From Chryseobacterium artocarpi (GTDB lineage Bacteria > Bacteroidota > Bacteroidia > Flavobacteriales > Weeksellaceae): a stretch of 64,000 bases of DNA. The position numbers and the translations under genes were made by a program. Each line of letters begins with the position of its first letter. Within the stretch, counting starts at the first letter, position 1. Below are positions 32,798-43,100 of the stretch, in pieces. The stretch spans positions 186,001-250,000 of the forward strand of contig NZ_MAYH01000045.1 of NCBI RefSeq assembly GCF_001684975.1. The letters are read 5' to 3'. The notes beneath the pieces were generated by a model. The model did no database searches. It saw only the letters and a list, made by a program, of their open reading frames with translations, and had not been told where the DNA came from.

Positions 32798-33499
32798 TTA
32801 ATCTAAATTGATATTCCTTTTCAACAAATCTTCCTGACGCATACGTCGGAAAATATTTGCCAAAGTTAAGACATCTTTTTCACAATAGTCAACAATTCTC
32901 TGCAAGTCTTTTTCTATGTAGTAAATTGATGAAACCATTGAGCCGTCAATATCATCTTTCGGAGTGGGAATACCAAAGACATGAGCCAATAATTCCAATG
33001 ATACAAAACTTTTATAATCCCCGAATTTCCACAGTTCCATCGTATCTATATGAGGAACCTCCCAAGGTTTTTTTCCAAACAATTGAAAAGGAGCCGGAGG
33101 TTGTATTCCATTGATCAGATACCTTCTTGCGATCCAGGGAAAATCGAATTCTTTTCCGTTGTGAGCACAAAGAATGACATTGTGAAGTCGTGGGCTGTTG
33201 AAGATTTCTCCAAATTCCTGAAGCAGTTTTTTTTCATCATGCCCGGAGAAGCTTTTGATCTTTAACGTCTCGTTCTTTTCCAACATTCCGATGGTAATGC
33301 AGATGATCTTTCCAAATTCAGCCATAATACCGGCTCGGTCATAAAACTCTTCTGCTGAAATTTCTTCTTTTCTCTGGAATTTGGTTTTTTTATCCCAAAG
33401 ATGCTGATCGGTTTCAGATAAATCATCCCAGGAAGCTGCCTGAGGTACCGTTTCAATATCAAGGAATAAAACTCTTTCTAATGGTATGTTCTGTATCAT
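32798..33499 (-). CDS. predicted 3'-5' exonuclease, PolB-exo2 type
   Basis: This 233-residue RNase H-like protein has the DEDD nuclease layout: VLFLDIETVPQ (Asp-Glu of Exo I), AHNGKEFDFPWIARRYL (Exo II Asp) and VDYCEKDVLTLANIFRRM (Exo III Asp with Tyr). It matches the DNA-polymerase-B-like exonuclease family PF10108 as remembered. It probably trims DNA or RNA 3' ends in repair or maturation. It is co-transcribed with csaA (16 bp upstream) and the SufT-like gene. Confidence 0.87.
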   Translation of the reverse strand: MIQNIPLERVLFLDIETVPQAASWDDLSETDQHLWDKKTKFQRKEEISAEEFYDRAGIMAEFGKIICITIGMLEKNETLKIKSFSGHDEKKLLQEFGEIFNSPRLHNVILCAHNGKEFDFPWIARRYLINGIQPPAPFQLFGKKPWEVPHIDTMELWKFGDYKSFVSLELLAHVFGIPTPKDDIDGSMVSSIYYIEKDLQRIVDYCEKDVLTLANIFRRMRQEDLLKRNINLD

Positions 33500-33515
33500 T
33501 GTGTGTTTTGTTTTG

Positions 33516-33863
33516 CTATCCTACCTGCATTCCGTTTTTTGTAGGTAAAGAAGGGGTTAAAAGGGTGACGTCTTTTTTATCTTCACCATATAATCCTAAA
33601 ACTAAACATTCACTGAAGAAATTGGCAATCTGCTTTTTAGGGAAATTCACTACCGCTAAGATCTGTTTTCCTACCAATTCTTCTTTTTGATAAAGAGAGG
33701 TAATCTGAGCAGAGGATTTTCTTATTCCTAAATCTCCAAAATCTATTTCCAATTGATAAGACGGATTTCTTGCCTTTTCAAAATCGTTTACCGAAATAAT
33801 CGTTCCGCATCTGATGTCTACTTTTTCAAAATCTGCCCAAGTGATGTCTGGTTTTGTGGTCAT
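33516..33863 (-). CDS. csaA: tRNA-binding CsaA-like protein
   Basis: This 115-residue OB-fold protein matches CsaA: FEKVDIRCGTIISVNDFEKA, YQLEIDFGDLGIRKSSAQIT and VNFPKKQIANFFSECLVLG. CsaA binds tRNA and was proposed as a secretion chaperone in Bacillus. The start overlaps the end of the upstream zincin-like gene by 4 bp, so translation is coupled. It is the second gene of a four-gene operon. Confidence 0.9.
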   Translation of the reverse strand: MTTKPDITWADFEKVDIRCGTIISVNDFEKARNPSYQLEIDFGDLGIRKSSAQITSLYQKEELVGKQILAVVNFPKKQIANFFSECLVLGLYGEDKKDVTLLTPSLPTKNGMQVG

Positions 33864-34369
33864 GGTAATGTGTTAATTAAATGTTCTACTTCTGTTTTCT
33901 GTTCTGCATATTTTTGTTGTAAATCTGAACCTTCACCCATTCTTTTGTAATATTCCAGGGCTTTACCCCCAAAGAACTTTTTATGAAAATCCGAAACTTC
34001 AGGAACCTGTGGAAAAACTTTATGAAAAAGCATTTCATAATACGCCTGAAATTCACGTTCATTTTTGTCTTCAATGACTTGTCCGGGAGCTTTTTGCCTT
34101 ACATGAAGCATTTCATGAGCAATCATATTCAGGACCAGGTTCAGATCAAAATCAAATAAATTCCTGGGAATCATTACAGTTTGAGGTCCTCCCAATTCAC
34201 CTTCTGCGGTAAGAAGCATAGAGGTTGGAGAAAGCTCTTCCCTGAAACCAAAACCTGCAAAATTTTCATGCTCAAGATCAAAAGAATGAATCAGATATTT
34301 TGCGGCATCCAGAATTTGATTGTGTTCCTTATAGGCGTCAAGGTGTAAATGGATCTGCTCGAAATTCAT
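33860..34369 (-). CDS. putative zincin-like protein with HEMLH motif
   Basis: This 169-residue soluble protein has no signal peptide. The segment NMIAHEMLHVRQKAPGQ contains an HExxH motif in a helix, and downstream EREFQAYYEMLFHKV offers a Glu that could be a third metal ligand, so a metallopeptidase-like site is plausible. I do not recognise a named family. It leads the csaA-exonuclease-sufT operon. The function within that set is unknown. Confidence 0.75.
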   Translation of the reverse strand: MNFEQIHLHLDAYKEHNQILDAAKYLIHSFDLEHENFAGFGFREELSPTSMLLTAEGELGGPQTVMIPRNLFDFDLNLVLNMIAHEMLHVRQKAPGQVIEDKNEREFQAYYEMLFHKVFPQVPEVSDFHKKFFGGKALEYYKRMGEGSDLQQKYAEQKTEVEHLINTLP

Positions 34370-34586
34370 TTGGAATATGTTTTATAACAAATGTATTAAA
34401 ATATTGAGAATACGAAGACTGTTTGCAGGAATATTGACCTTTAAATATTGTTGAATTAATCATTTATATGATCATCTGCGACGAAAATGCTTTAATTGTA
34501 TCCGTTTAAATTAAAAAAACTGTATCTGTGCTTATTCATACATTCTTCAGAACTTTACTTAAAGATAAATACATAATAACAGAAGC

Positions 34587-35456
34587 ATGAAAATCACAAT
34601 AGTAGGCTATAAAATGGAGAAAAAATTTTCTCAGGGTGTGGCGAATGATGAGGATACGGAACTAATTAATTTTTTGATCAGTAAAGGTTTGGACGTTATT
34701 CCTTCCATCTGGAATGATGAAAATATCGACTGGAGTAATTTTGACGTTGCGATTATTAAATCTCCGTGGGATTATCATAATCATTTAAATGAATTTCTGG
34801 ATTGGTTGGAAAAGATTGATAAACTGGGTGTTAGAGTATTAAATCCGGTTGAAATTATTAAATGGAATTCAGACAAACATTACCTGAAAGATATTGCAGC
34901 CAAAGGACTTCCGGTAATTCCAGCAGAATATCTTGACAAAGACTCTTCTTTTAGCAATCATTTTTTTGATCTTTTTAAAACAGAGAAGCTCGTGGTAAAA
35001 CCGTGTGTAAGTGCGGGAGCGCAAAATACAATTACCGTAAGCAGAAACAACTTTGACAAACATTCAGCAGAAATAGAACAGCTTTTGAGAGAGCAGGATT
35101 ATATGGTACAGCCTTTTGTAGAGGAAATCCAAAATGGAGAATGGTCATTCCTCTTTTTTAATGGAAAATATAGCCACTGTTCGTTAAAAACTCCTAAACA
35201 AGGCGATTTCAGAGTACAGCATTATCATGGCGGAACAATCAGTTATCCTATACCGGATCCCTTGCATATAGAGCAGGCAGGTGCTTATTTAAAAAGTTTA
35301 CCACAATCAACCCTTTATGCAAGAGTAGATGGAGTTCTTATCGATCACTCATTCAGATTAATGGAGCTGGAACTTATTGAACCTTACCTGTTTTTGAATG
35401 GAAACAATACTTTATTGGAAAATTATTATCAGGCATTAATGACCCTGGTTTCTTAA
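34587..35456 (+). CDS. ATP-grasp ligase-like protein
   Basis: This 289-residue cytoplasmic protein has an N-terminal Rossmann-like half (about 1-95) with DVAIIKSPWDYHNHLNEFLD. The ATP-grasp half (about 100-289) has LVVKPCVSAGAQNTITVS (lysine of the ATP site), DYMVQPFVEEIQNGEWSFLF and YARVDGVLIDHSFRLMELEL with the metal-binding acidic residues. It resembles the RimK/glutathione-synthase-like group that includes DcsG. It should form an amide or peptide bond between unknown substrates. It stands alone, so no pathway can be inferred. Confidence 0.85.
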   Translation: MKITIVGYKMEKKFSQGVANDEDTELINFLISKGLDVIPSIWNDENIDWSNFDVAIIKSPWDYHNHLNEFLDWLEKIDKLGVRVLNPVEIIKWNSDKHYLKDIAAKGLPVIPAEYLDKDSSFSNHFFDLFKTEKLVVKPCVSAGAQNTITVSRNNFDKHSAEIEQLLREQDYMVQPFVEEIQNGEWSFLFFNGKYSHCSLKTPKQGDFRVQHYHGGTISYPIPDPLHIEQAGAYLKSLPQSTLYARVDGVLIDHSFRLMELELIEPYLFLNGNNTLLENYYQALMTLVS

Positions 35457-35540
35457 TTTTTAAATTATTTTGTGATAGACCGTTTCTGCTTTGAGGCGGT
35501 TTTTTTTATTTAATAATTGAGAGTGATATCTTAAAATAAA

Positions 35541-35572
35541 AACAGGACCGGAGGGCAAATTCCGGTCCTGTT
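35541..35572 (-). terminator. strong terminator of the 35648 Usp gene
   Basis: AACAGGACCGGA pairs perfectly over 12 bp with TCCGGTCCTGTT around an 8-nt loop. On the minus strand TTTTATTTTAAG follows. Confidence 0.88.
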
Positions 35573-35647
35573 AAACAAGATTAAGTGTAAAATTTAGCCT
35601 TCTAAAGGCAAAAAAGGATACAAATGTGTACAGATTTTTATTGAGTC

Positions 35648-36472
35648 TTAATCTATGTTTAGGGGGATTGATAGTAATGGTACTTTATTTTTATACGCCA
35701 TGATGGCTGTTTTGCTTCGGTGGAAAAGAGATTCTACGAGATTGTATCGATAAGGAATCATAGTTAAAAGATCAGCATTGGTCAGTTTTACTTCCTCTTC
35801 AATGGCTTTTACCACTTCCATAGACTGGATCATCTTAAAGCTGTATTTAATATCATCCATGTCATATCCGGAATTCAGATCTATATCTTGAATGACTTCC
35901 GTAAAATCTTCGAGACTCTCACTTACATTGAATACTTCAATTTCCGCATTGAACTCATTGATGAAATAATAAATATCATTCATCGCAGACCAGCTCATGC
36001 ATTTATGAGTATCATAGGCAAAAAGTATCTTTCGAACTCCTATATACTCAATATGTCCGGGGACAATCAATATTGGTTTTTTGATTCTGTGGATGGCTTT
36101 TGTAACAGTATTTCCCAGCAGTCTCTGTTCAAGAGTCTTCTCTGCCATTCCCATAACAATAAAGTCACAGTTTGTGATCTTGATACAATTATTAAGCTCT
36201 TCAATGAAATTACCTGAGGCAAGATGAAACTTTGTTTCTATAGAATATATGGTATTGAGTTCATTTGCCTTATCAGACAGCTTTTTTTGATTTTTAAGAG
36301 TCTGTTCATAGAAAAAATCAGCAGAGGCTTGAGCATTCAGGGCGTGAATGGAAACACTCTGTAAATTGAACAGAACCAGATTATATTGGTTTTCCTTAGC
36401 AATAGACGCCGCATAATGAACGGCATTTTCAGCTTCTCGGGAAAAATCTGTGCAGACAATAATTGTTTTCAT
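35648..36472 (-). CDS. tandem universal stress protein
   Basis: This encodes 274 residues, two Usp domains in a row (about 1-145 and 148-274). The first has the start ICTDFSREAENAVHYAASIA and an ATP-site-like FIVMGMAEKTLEQRLLGNTV with G-2x-G-9x-G spacing partly kept. The second is degenerate. Such proteins bind ATP or AMP and respond to growth arrest or redox stress. It is monocistronic, divergent from the kinase/LytTR operon, and its upstream region overlaps the 36552 direct repeats, so it may share their regulator. Confidence 0.85.
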   Translation of the reverse strand: MKTIIVCTDFSREAENAVHYAASIAKENQYNLVLFNLQSVSIHALNAQASADFFYEQTLKNQKKLSDKANELNTIYSIETKFHLASGNFIEELNNCIKITNCDFIVMGMAEKTLEQRLLGNTVTKAIHRIKKPILIVPGHIEYIGVRKILFAYDTHKCMSWSAMNDIYYFINEFNAEIEVFNVSESLEDFTEVIQDIDLNSGYDMDDIKYSFKMIQSMEVVKAIEEEVKLTNADLLTMIPYRYNLVESLFHRSKTAIMAYKNKVPLLSIPLNID

Positions 36473-36551
36473 TGTACAGGATTTAATAAGGTAAAATTAT
36501 GGAAGAAACAGATCTCTTGTCTTAAAAATATTGTGATGTTGCATAAAATGA

Positions 36552-36618
36552 TGATGAAATGTATTTTTCAGGTGATGAAACGTCAGTCTTCATTTGAACA
36601 CTTATATTTTACGTTTCA
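36552..36618. promoter_or_regulatory. candidate LytTR sites between usp and the kinase operon
   Basis: TGATGAAATGT (36552-36562) and TGATGAAACGT (36573-36583) are direct repeats with a 21-bp period. ACGTTTCA (36611-36618) is the inverted core. The same core and period recur upstream of the RND operon. A -7-like TATATTTA lies at 36675-36682. Confidence 0.5.
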
Positions 36619-36701
36619 TATACAGTTTTGGCGGTCTCGTCTAAAATAGAAGAGAGTCATCTAAAATCTATTTTTATATTTACACTCACAAAGCCCCGGA
36701 A

Positions 36702-37820
36702 ATGAATAAGATTTCTACCATAAGAAAAAATTTAATACGCAGTAAAAAGATACTTTCCGCAATGAAAAGGAGAGTGGTGATTTGGGCAGTAGCAGTGGTG
36801 GCTTTCTGTGGGTTTTCCTATCTGATTGACCCTTTTGACCCTGTTTGGCAAAGTTATTTGGATACCCCATTAAAAATGGTGGTTGAAGATGCTTTATGGA
36901 TCCTGCTTTTCTCTGTTATTATTTCTGAAGTAAGTATCCTTATTGATATGGCACTCAATAAATTGCTTCCATGGAAAGACAGGACGGTCAAGAGATTACT
37001 TATTCAGGGTTTTATTCAGATTGTAGGAAGTGTTCTTATTGTAGTGATTGTGAATGCTATTGTAGAGTGTACATCAGACAATTTACCGGAAATGGATTCC
37101 CGAAAAGAATATACCTTGATGGGGCAATGGGTAGCAACCAATATTGTAATATCATTGATCATAAGCGGCTTTAATACGGTGGATTATTTACTTCAAAACT
37201 GGAAAAGAACAGCCGTAGAAGCTGCTCAGCATAAAATAAGAGCTTCTAAACATAAACAGGCGGCAATGGCAGCAGAACTTCAGGCGCTCAAACTGCAGAT
37301 AGATCCTCATTTTATCTTTAATAATCTGAGTGTACTTTCTGAGCTTATCCTTGAAGACCAGCAACTCGGATATGAGTATTCGGAGAAGTTTGCACGTGTG
37401 TACAGATACTTATTGGTTAATTCCAAAAAAGATATCATTGCGGTAGAAGAAGAATTGAAGTTTTTAGACTCTTATATCTTTCTGATTGAGAAAAGAATAG
37501 GAGAAGGGGTTATATTTAAAATAGACATTCAGGAAGAATATAAATCGATGTACACCCTTCCGTTATCCTTACAGCTGTTGGTTGAAAATGCCATCAAACA
37601 TAATCAAACTTCTAAGGCAAATCCACTTGAAATTCATGTATATACAAACAAAGAAGGAGAGCTTGTGGTTTCCAATACGTTTTTACCTTTGATCAATAAG
37701 CCGGATTCCTCAGGAGTAGGACTTACCAACGTCATGACAAGATATGAGATCCTAGGATATGCAAAACCGATAATAGAAAGAACTGAAGATAAATTTATTG
37801 TAAAACTTCCATTGATATGA
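36702..37820 (+). CDS. LytS-type sensor histidine kinase (second system)
   Basis: This 372-residue inner-membrane protein has four predicted helices (about 24-41, 63-85, 104-128 and 146-162). A coiled-coil linker and His_kinase domain follow: the acceptor His is in LKLQIDPHFIFNNLSVLSEL. ATPase motifs are PLSLQLLVENAIKHN (N box) and SGVGLTNVMTRYEI (G box). It overlaps the response-regulator gene by 4 bp and lies upstream of an RND efflux operon, which it likely controls, perhaps by sensing envelope stress. Confidence 0.93.
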   Translation: MNKISTIRKNLIRSKKILSAMKRRVVIWAVAVVAFCGFSYLIDPFDPVWQSYLDTPLKMVVEDALWILLFSVIISEVSILIDMALNKLLPWKDRTVKRLLIQGFIQIVGSVLIVVIVNAIVECTSDNLPEMDSRKEYTLMGQWVATNIVISLIISGFNTVDYLLQNWKRTAVEAAQHKIRASKHKQAAMAAELQALKLQIDPHFIFNNLSVLSELILEDQQLGYEYSEKFARVYRYLLVNSKKDIIAVEEELKFLDSYIFLIEKRIGEGVIFKIDIQEEYKSMYTLPLSLQLLVENAIKHNQTSKANPLEIHVYTNKEGELVVSNTFLPLINKPDSSGVGLTNVMTRYEILGYAKPIIERTEDKFIVKLPLI

Positions 37821-38581
37821 AGATAAATAAAATTTTAATTGTAGAAGATGAAAGACCCAATGCCGACAGGTTAAAAAGGTTGCTGTTAAAGCTAAGACCT
37901 CATATTGAAATACTGTCTGTAGAAGATTCGATAACCTCTACGGTAAATTGGCTGGAAAACAACGTTGTTCCGGATATCATCATGATGGATATTCGTTTAG
38001 CAGACGGAATCAGCTTTGAGATTTTTAATAAACACGAAATTAAAAGTGCAGTGATCTTCACAACAGCATACGATGAATATGCCGTGCAGGCTTTTAAATA
38101 TAACAGTGTAGATTATCTTTTGAAACCAATCGACGAAGAAGAGCTGGAAGCAGCCCTGAAACGTTATGAAACCTTTATGGAAGCGGTTCCGGTAGTAGGT
38201 TCTGCTATTGAAGGATTATTAAATTATATCCAACCTAAAGACTATAGAAAACGCTTTTTAATTGTACATCGTGACGGATATAAAACGGTACTCGCCGAAG
38301 ATATTCTCTATTTTTATACAGAATTGGGAATCAGTAAAGCCATGTTGAATACCGGTGTGGTAGAAAATATTCCTCAAACATTGGAAGAGCTTGAAAAACA
38401 ATTAGATCCAAGATACTTCTTCCGTGCAAACCGACAATTTATTATCCATATTGATGCCGTAAAACAGATTTATAATCATTTTAATGGTAAACTGAAGCTG
38501 GAACTGAGAAAACAACCTGAAATGGAAGTAATTGTAAGCCGGGAAAAAGCTTCTATATTCAAATCCTGGATGGATTATTAA
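37817..38581 (+). CDS. LytTR-family response regulator (second system)
   Basis: This encodes 254 residues. The receiver domain (about 4-120) has ILIVEDERPNADRLKR, the phospho-acceptor in DIIMMDIRLADG, FTTAYDEYAVQAF and VDYLLKPIDE. The LytTR domain (about 150-250) has FLIVHRDGYKTVLAEDILYF and FFRANRQFIIHIDAVKQIY. It is translated with its kinase (4-bp overlap) and followed by a strong terminator. The shared 21-bp-period repeats at 36552 and 38878 point to autoregulation and control of the RND operon. Confidence 0.94.
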   Translation: MKINKILIVEDERPNADRLKRLLLKLRPHIEILSVEDSITSTVNWLENNVVPDIIMMDIRLADGISFEIFNKHEIKSAVIFTTAYDEYAVQAFKYNSVDYLLKPIDEEELEAALKRYETFMEAVPVVGSAIEGLLNYIQPKDYRKRFLIVHRDGYKTVLAEDILYFYTELGISKAMLNTGVVENIPQTLEELEKQLDPRYFFRANRQFIIHIDAVKQIYNHFNGKLKLELRKQPEMEVIVSREKASIFKSWMDY

Positions 38582-38599
38582 TAAAGAAATTACATACTT

Positions 38600-38632
38600 A
38601 AAAGCTGTCTCAATGAGATGGCTTTTATTTTT
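38600..38632 (+). terminator. terminator of the second kinase/LytTR operon
   Basis: AAAAGCTGTCTC pairs with GAGATGGCTTTT (two G-T pairs) around AAT, followed by ATTTTTT. Confidence 0.85.
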
Positions 38633-38762
38633 TCTGTTATGTCCTTTATACTAGATTCTCTGAAATTGTAATTACTGAAAACTTAAATTATTGCCTTTTT
38701 CTTTGTTTTATTAATATCGTATAGCTATATCAAAATGTAGCCTGAATCATGAGTTTTAAAAG

Positions 38763-38908
38763 TGAAACGTATAAATTTAAACGTCAACCGGATTTTTGAA
38801 ATACTAAACCGAAAACACTCTTTTTTATCGATCCAAATGGCAGGAATACCCGTCTTTCCTTTCATTTTTGGTATGCTACGTTTCACCTGCGATTAATTAC
38901 GCTTCACC
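38763..38908. promoter_or_regulatory. control region of the RND operon with LytTR-like repeats
   Basis: The 395-bp gap after the LytTR gene holds a terminator and this region. ACGTTTCACC (38878-38887) and ACGCTTCACC (38899-38908) repeat with a 21-bp period, and the inverted core TGAAACGT lies at 38763-38770. A -7-like TTATTTTG is at 38942-38949. Nothing else is seen in the gap. Confidence 0.5.
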
Positions 38909-38976
38909 TTATTTTTAGATCAGTATCCTTATTATATGAACTTATTTTGCTGTTGTAAAATTTAAAATCAAATGTT

Positions 38977-40098
38977 ATGAATTATAGAAAAGGATATCTG
39001 GCACTTTCACTCGCGGCTGCAGCTATATTGTATTCGTGTGGTTCAGGGAATGCTCAGGAAAATGCTCAGCAGATGCAGCAGGCTCTTCCTACAGACTTTA
39101 TCCAGGTAAAATCCGGAAATGAAGATGTTTCCACAGGATATCCCGGAAGTATCGAAGGGCAGGATAATGTAGAAATTAAAGCTCAGGTAACAGGATATCT
39201 GGAAGCCGTTTATATAAAAGAAGGACAATATGTGAGTAAAGGGCAAACATTATTCAGAATCAATCCGTCTGTGTATAATGAGCAGGTGAATACCAATGCA
39301 GCAGCTTTGAAGTCTGCTTTGGCAGCTCAGGAAACAGCAAAACTGGAAGTGGAAAAATTAAGACCTCTTGTAGAAGGAAAAGTAGTTTCTGATATGCAGC
39401 TGAAAACAGCTCAGGCAAATCTAAAAGCAGCATCAGCACAAGTGGCTCAGGCACAATCTTCATTAGGCTCTTCAAAGATCAATGCCAACTTTACTTATAT
39501 CAAGGCTCCTGTAAGCGGATACATAGGAAGGATTCCGAACAGAGTAGGAAACCTTATCAGCCCTTCTGATGCTTCACCGCTGACGACTTTATCAAATATC
39601 AGTACCGTAAATGTTTACTTCTCTATGAATGAAGCTGATTTTATTGCACACAGCAGAGCTACAGCTTCAGGTGAAAATGCAGAGAGTGTAGAGCTTATTT
39701 TGGCAGATGGTTCCACTTATGTCTTCAAAGGAAGATTGGAAAATGCGAGTGGAAACTTTGACAGAAATACAGGAAGTATCCAGATGAAAGCTGTTTTCCA
39801 GAATCCTGATAAACTATTAAGGTCAGGAGGAACCGGAAGAGTGATGATCCATAATGCTTTAGATGGAGTTATTAAGCTTCCGAAAACATCTGTAAAAGAT
39901 ATTCAGGATAAATTCTTTGTCTATAAACTTGCCGGTAAAGATAAGGTGAAGATGACCCAGATTAAAGTATCAGGAAGTACGCCTGAAGATTACTTTGTGA
40001 AAGAGGGTGTTGCCGCAGGGGATAAAATTGCTGTAAACAGAATAGATGCCCTTACAGACGGAGCACAAGTTATGGCTAAAGTAACTCCTTCGAAATAA
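38977..40098 (+). CDS. RND efflux periplasmic adaptor lipoprotein
   Basis: This encodes 373 residues. A lipobox (AAAAILYSC, Cys21) marks it as a lipoprotein anchored in the inner membrane. The membrane-fusion layout is clear: first lipoyl half GQDNVEIKAQVTGYLEAVYI, an alpha-hairpin (about 100-165), second lipoyl half KAPVSGYIGRIPNRVGNLIS, then beta-barrel and membrane-proximal domains. It bridges the AcrB-like pump to the TolC-like channel encoded downstream. It is first in the adaptor-pump-channel operon. Confidence 0.94.
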   Translation: MNYRKGYLALSLAAAAILYSCGSGNAQENAQQMQQALPTDFIQVKSGNEDVSTGYPGSIEGQDNVEIKAQVTGYLEAVYIKEGQYVSKGQTLFRINPSVYNEQVNTNAAALKSALAAQETAKLEVEKLRPLVEGKVVSDMQLKTAQANLKAASAQVAQAQSSLGSSKINANFTYIKAPVSGYIGRIPNRVGNLISPSDASPLTTLSNISTVNVYFSMNEADFIAHSRATASGENAESVELILADGSTYVFKGRLENASGNFDRNTGSIQMKAVFQNPDKLLRSGGTGRVMIHNALDGVIKLPKTSVKDIQDKFFVYKLAGKDKVKMTQIKVSGSTPEDYFVKEGVAAGDKIAVNRIDALTDGAQVMAKVTPSK

Positions 40099-40127
40099 TT
40101 TTATAATCATTCTTAGAAAATTCGAAA

Positions 40128-43100
40128 ATGTTAAAAAAGATAATAGACCGTCCGGTATTGGCGACGGTAATATCCCTTATCATTGTCATTTTGGGGATCA
40201 TTGGATTAAACCAGTTGGCAGTGACCAGATTCCCGGATATTTCTCCACCTACTATTACAGTTTCAGGTTCTTATCCTGGGGGAAACAGTGAAACAGTGAT
40301 CCGTTCTGTGGTAACTCCTTTGGAAGAGCAGATCAACGGGGTGGAAGACATGAGTTACATGAAATCCACGGCAAGTAATGACGGTACATTTACCATCTCA
40401 GTTATATTCAAACAGGGAGTGAATGCCGATCAGGCTGCGGTAAACGTTCAGAACAGGGTGCAGCAGGCAACTCCGATCTTACCTCAGGAAGTAGTAAGAA
40501 TGGGGCTCACAACCTCAAAACAACAGAATAGTATGGTGTTGATTTTCAATATCTATACTGAAGATAATAAGCAATATGATGAAACCTTTCTTCAGAACTA
40601 TGCCAATATCAACCTTATTCCACAGATCAAAAGGGTAAAAGGAGTAGGGCAGGCACAGATTTTCGGGGTAAAAGATTATTCCATGAGAATATGGCTTAAT
40701 CCACAGAAAATGTCCTCTTACGGTCTTGAACCTTCAGATGTTTCCAATGCTATAGCTGACCACAGTTTAGAATCTGCTCCGGGTAAGCTGGGAGAGGAAT
40801 CTGATGCAGCACTGGAATATGTAATCAGATATAAAGGGAAAAAGAATAAGCCAGAACAATACGAAAATATTGTTGTCAAAAATGACGGAACCAATGTGAT
40901 CAGGCTTAAAGATGTGGCAAGAGTAGAATTTGGGTCTATCAATAACAGTGGAGATAACCTTTCTAATGGTAAAAATGCCGTTACTGTTGCCATTATGCAG
41001 ACCACAGGTTCCAACGCGAACGAAATTGAAATTGGAGTAAATAAAGCGATTGACCAACTTTCAAAATCATTTCCTCCGGGTATCAAATATACCAAGGTGA
41101 TGAGTACTAAAGAAAGACTGGATGAAGCAACAGGACAGGTAAAATCTACTTTGATAGAAGCGTTTATCCTTGTATTTATAGTAGTTTTCATCTTTTTACA
41201 GGATTTCAGATCTACGATTATTCCTGCGATTGCGGTTCCTGTAGCGATTATCGGTACATTCTTCTTCCTTCTGGTATTAGGATTTACCATCAACGTATTA
41301 ACGTTATTTGCCCTTGTACTGGCAATCGGTATTGTCGTCGATGATGCGATTGTCGTTGTGGAAGCTGTTCACAGTAATATGGAAGGAACAGACCTTTCAG
41401 GAAGAGATGCTACCCATAAAGCAATGAATGAAATCACAGGAGCTGTTATTTCCATTACATTAGTGATGTCTGCAGTATTTATTCCGATTGGATTTATGTC
41501 TGGTTCTGCAGGATTATTTTACAAGCAGTTTGCTTACACATTAGCGATTGCGATTATTATTTCCGCAGTAAATGCATTGACATTAACGCCGGCTTTATGT
41601 GCGGTATTCTTAAAGAATCACCATGCAGAAGAAGGTGGAAAGTCAAAAGGATTCGGACAAAGATTCGCGGTTGCTTTTAATGCCGGGTTTAATAATATGA
41701 CAGACCGTTATGCAAAAGGAGTAAGATTTTTGATTGGAAAAAAATGGATCGCAGCAGGCTTGGTAGCCGGAATTATAGGACTTTCAGCATGGTTGATGTC
41801 AAGCACAACCAAAAGTTTTGTTCCTATGGAAGATGATGGTTTCTTCATCTATTCTTTGAGTATGCCGCCAGGAACGGGATTGACAAAAACAACAGAAGTT
41901 TCCAATAAGATCAATGCCATCTTAAAAACTGTAGATGCGGTTCAGGAGAATACTTCCATTACAGGGTTTAATCTGTTAAGTAACAGTGCAGGACCTGCTT
42001 ACGCAATGGGCTTTGTAAAATTAAAACCTAAAAAAGAAAGAGGAGCGGTCCAGAACATTGACGAGATCATGAATATTGTTAACGATAAACTATCCGTGAT
42101 CAAGGAAGGAAGCGTGATGAGTTTCAGAATGCCTCCGGTAGAAGGATATGGTGTAACTAATGATGCAGAGATCGTGCTTCAGGATCGTATGGGTAGAGAT
42201 CCGCAGGTTCTTAAAGCCAAAGCAGATGATGTGATCGGACAATTGATGCAGGTTCCGGAAGTTGCGTACGCATATACCATGTTCAGAGCAGATTATCCAC
42301 AGCTTGAACTTGAAGTAAATGAAGATAAAGCGAAACAATTAGGAGTAAGCATTTCTAATTTATTGGGATCAATTCAGACCTATTTCTCAGGAGATCAGTC
42401 TCAGAATTTCTCAAGATTTGGGAAGTTCTACAGAGTGAATATCAAAGCTGATGGTGTTTTCAGAATGGATGAGCAGGCTTTCAATGATATTTTCGTAAAG
42501 AATAATAAAGGAGAAATGGTTCCAGCCAATACTTTAATCACCTTGAAAAAAGTATACGGTCCGGAATCAGTACAACGATACAATCTTTATAATTCATTGA
42601 ACATTAACGTGGTTCCGAAACCTGGAATCAGTAACGGAGCCTTGATGGATAAAATAGAGCCAACATTGAATAAACTTCCTTCCGATTATAGTTATGAATG
42701 GACAGGTTTAAGTCTGGAAGAAAAATCAGCAGGAAATCAAACCGTGGTAATTCTTGGATTGTGTTTACTCTTTGTATATCTGCTACTTGCAGCCCAATAT
42801 GAAAGTTACATTCTTCCGTTAGCTGTAATGCTTTCCATCCCGACAGGTATTGTAGGAGCATTCCTGGGAATCAAAGCCATCGGATTGGATAATAATATCT
42901 ACGTACAGGTAGGATTGATCATGCTTATCGGTTTGTTAGCAAAAAATGCTATCCTTATTGTGGAATTTGCAGTGCAGCGAAGAAAATCAGGGCTTTCCAT
43001 TCTTGATTCAGCATTGGAGGGAGCAAAAGCAAGATTGCGTCCGATTATCATGACCTCACTTGCCTTTATTGTGGGAATGATTCCATTGATGATCTCTACA

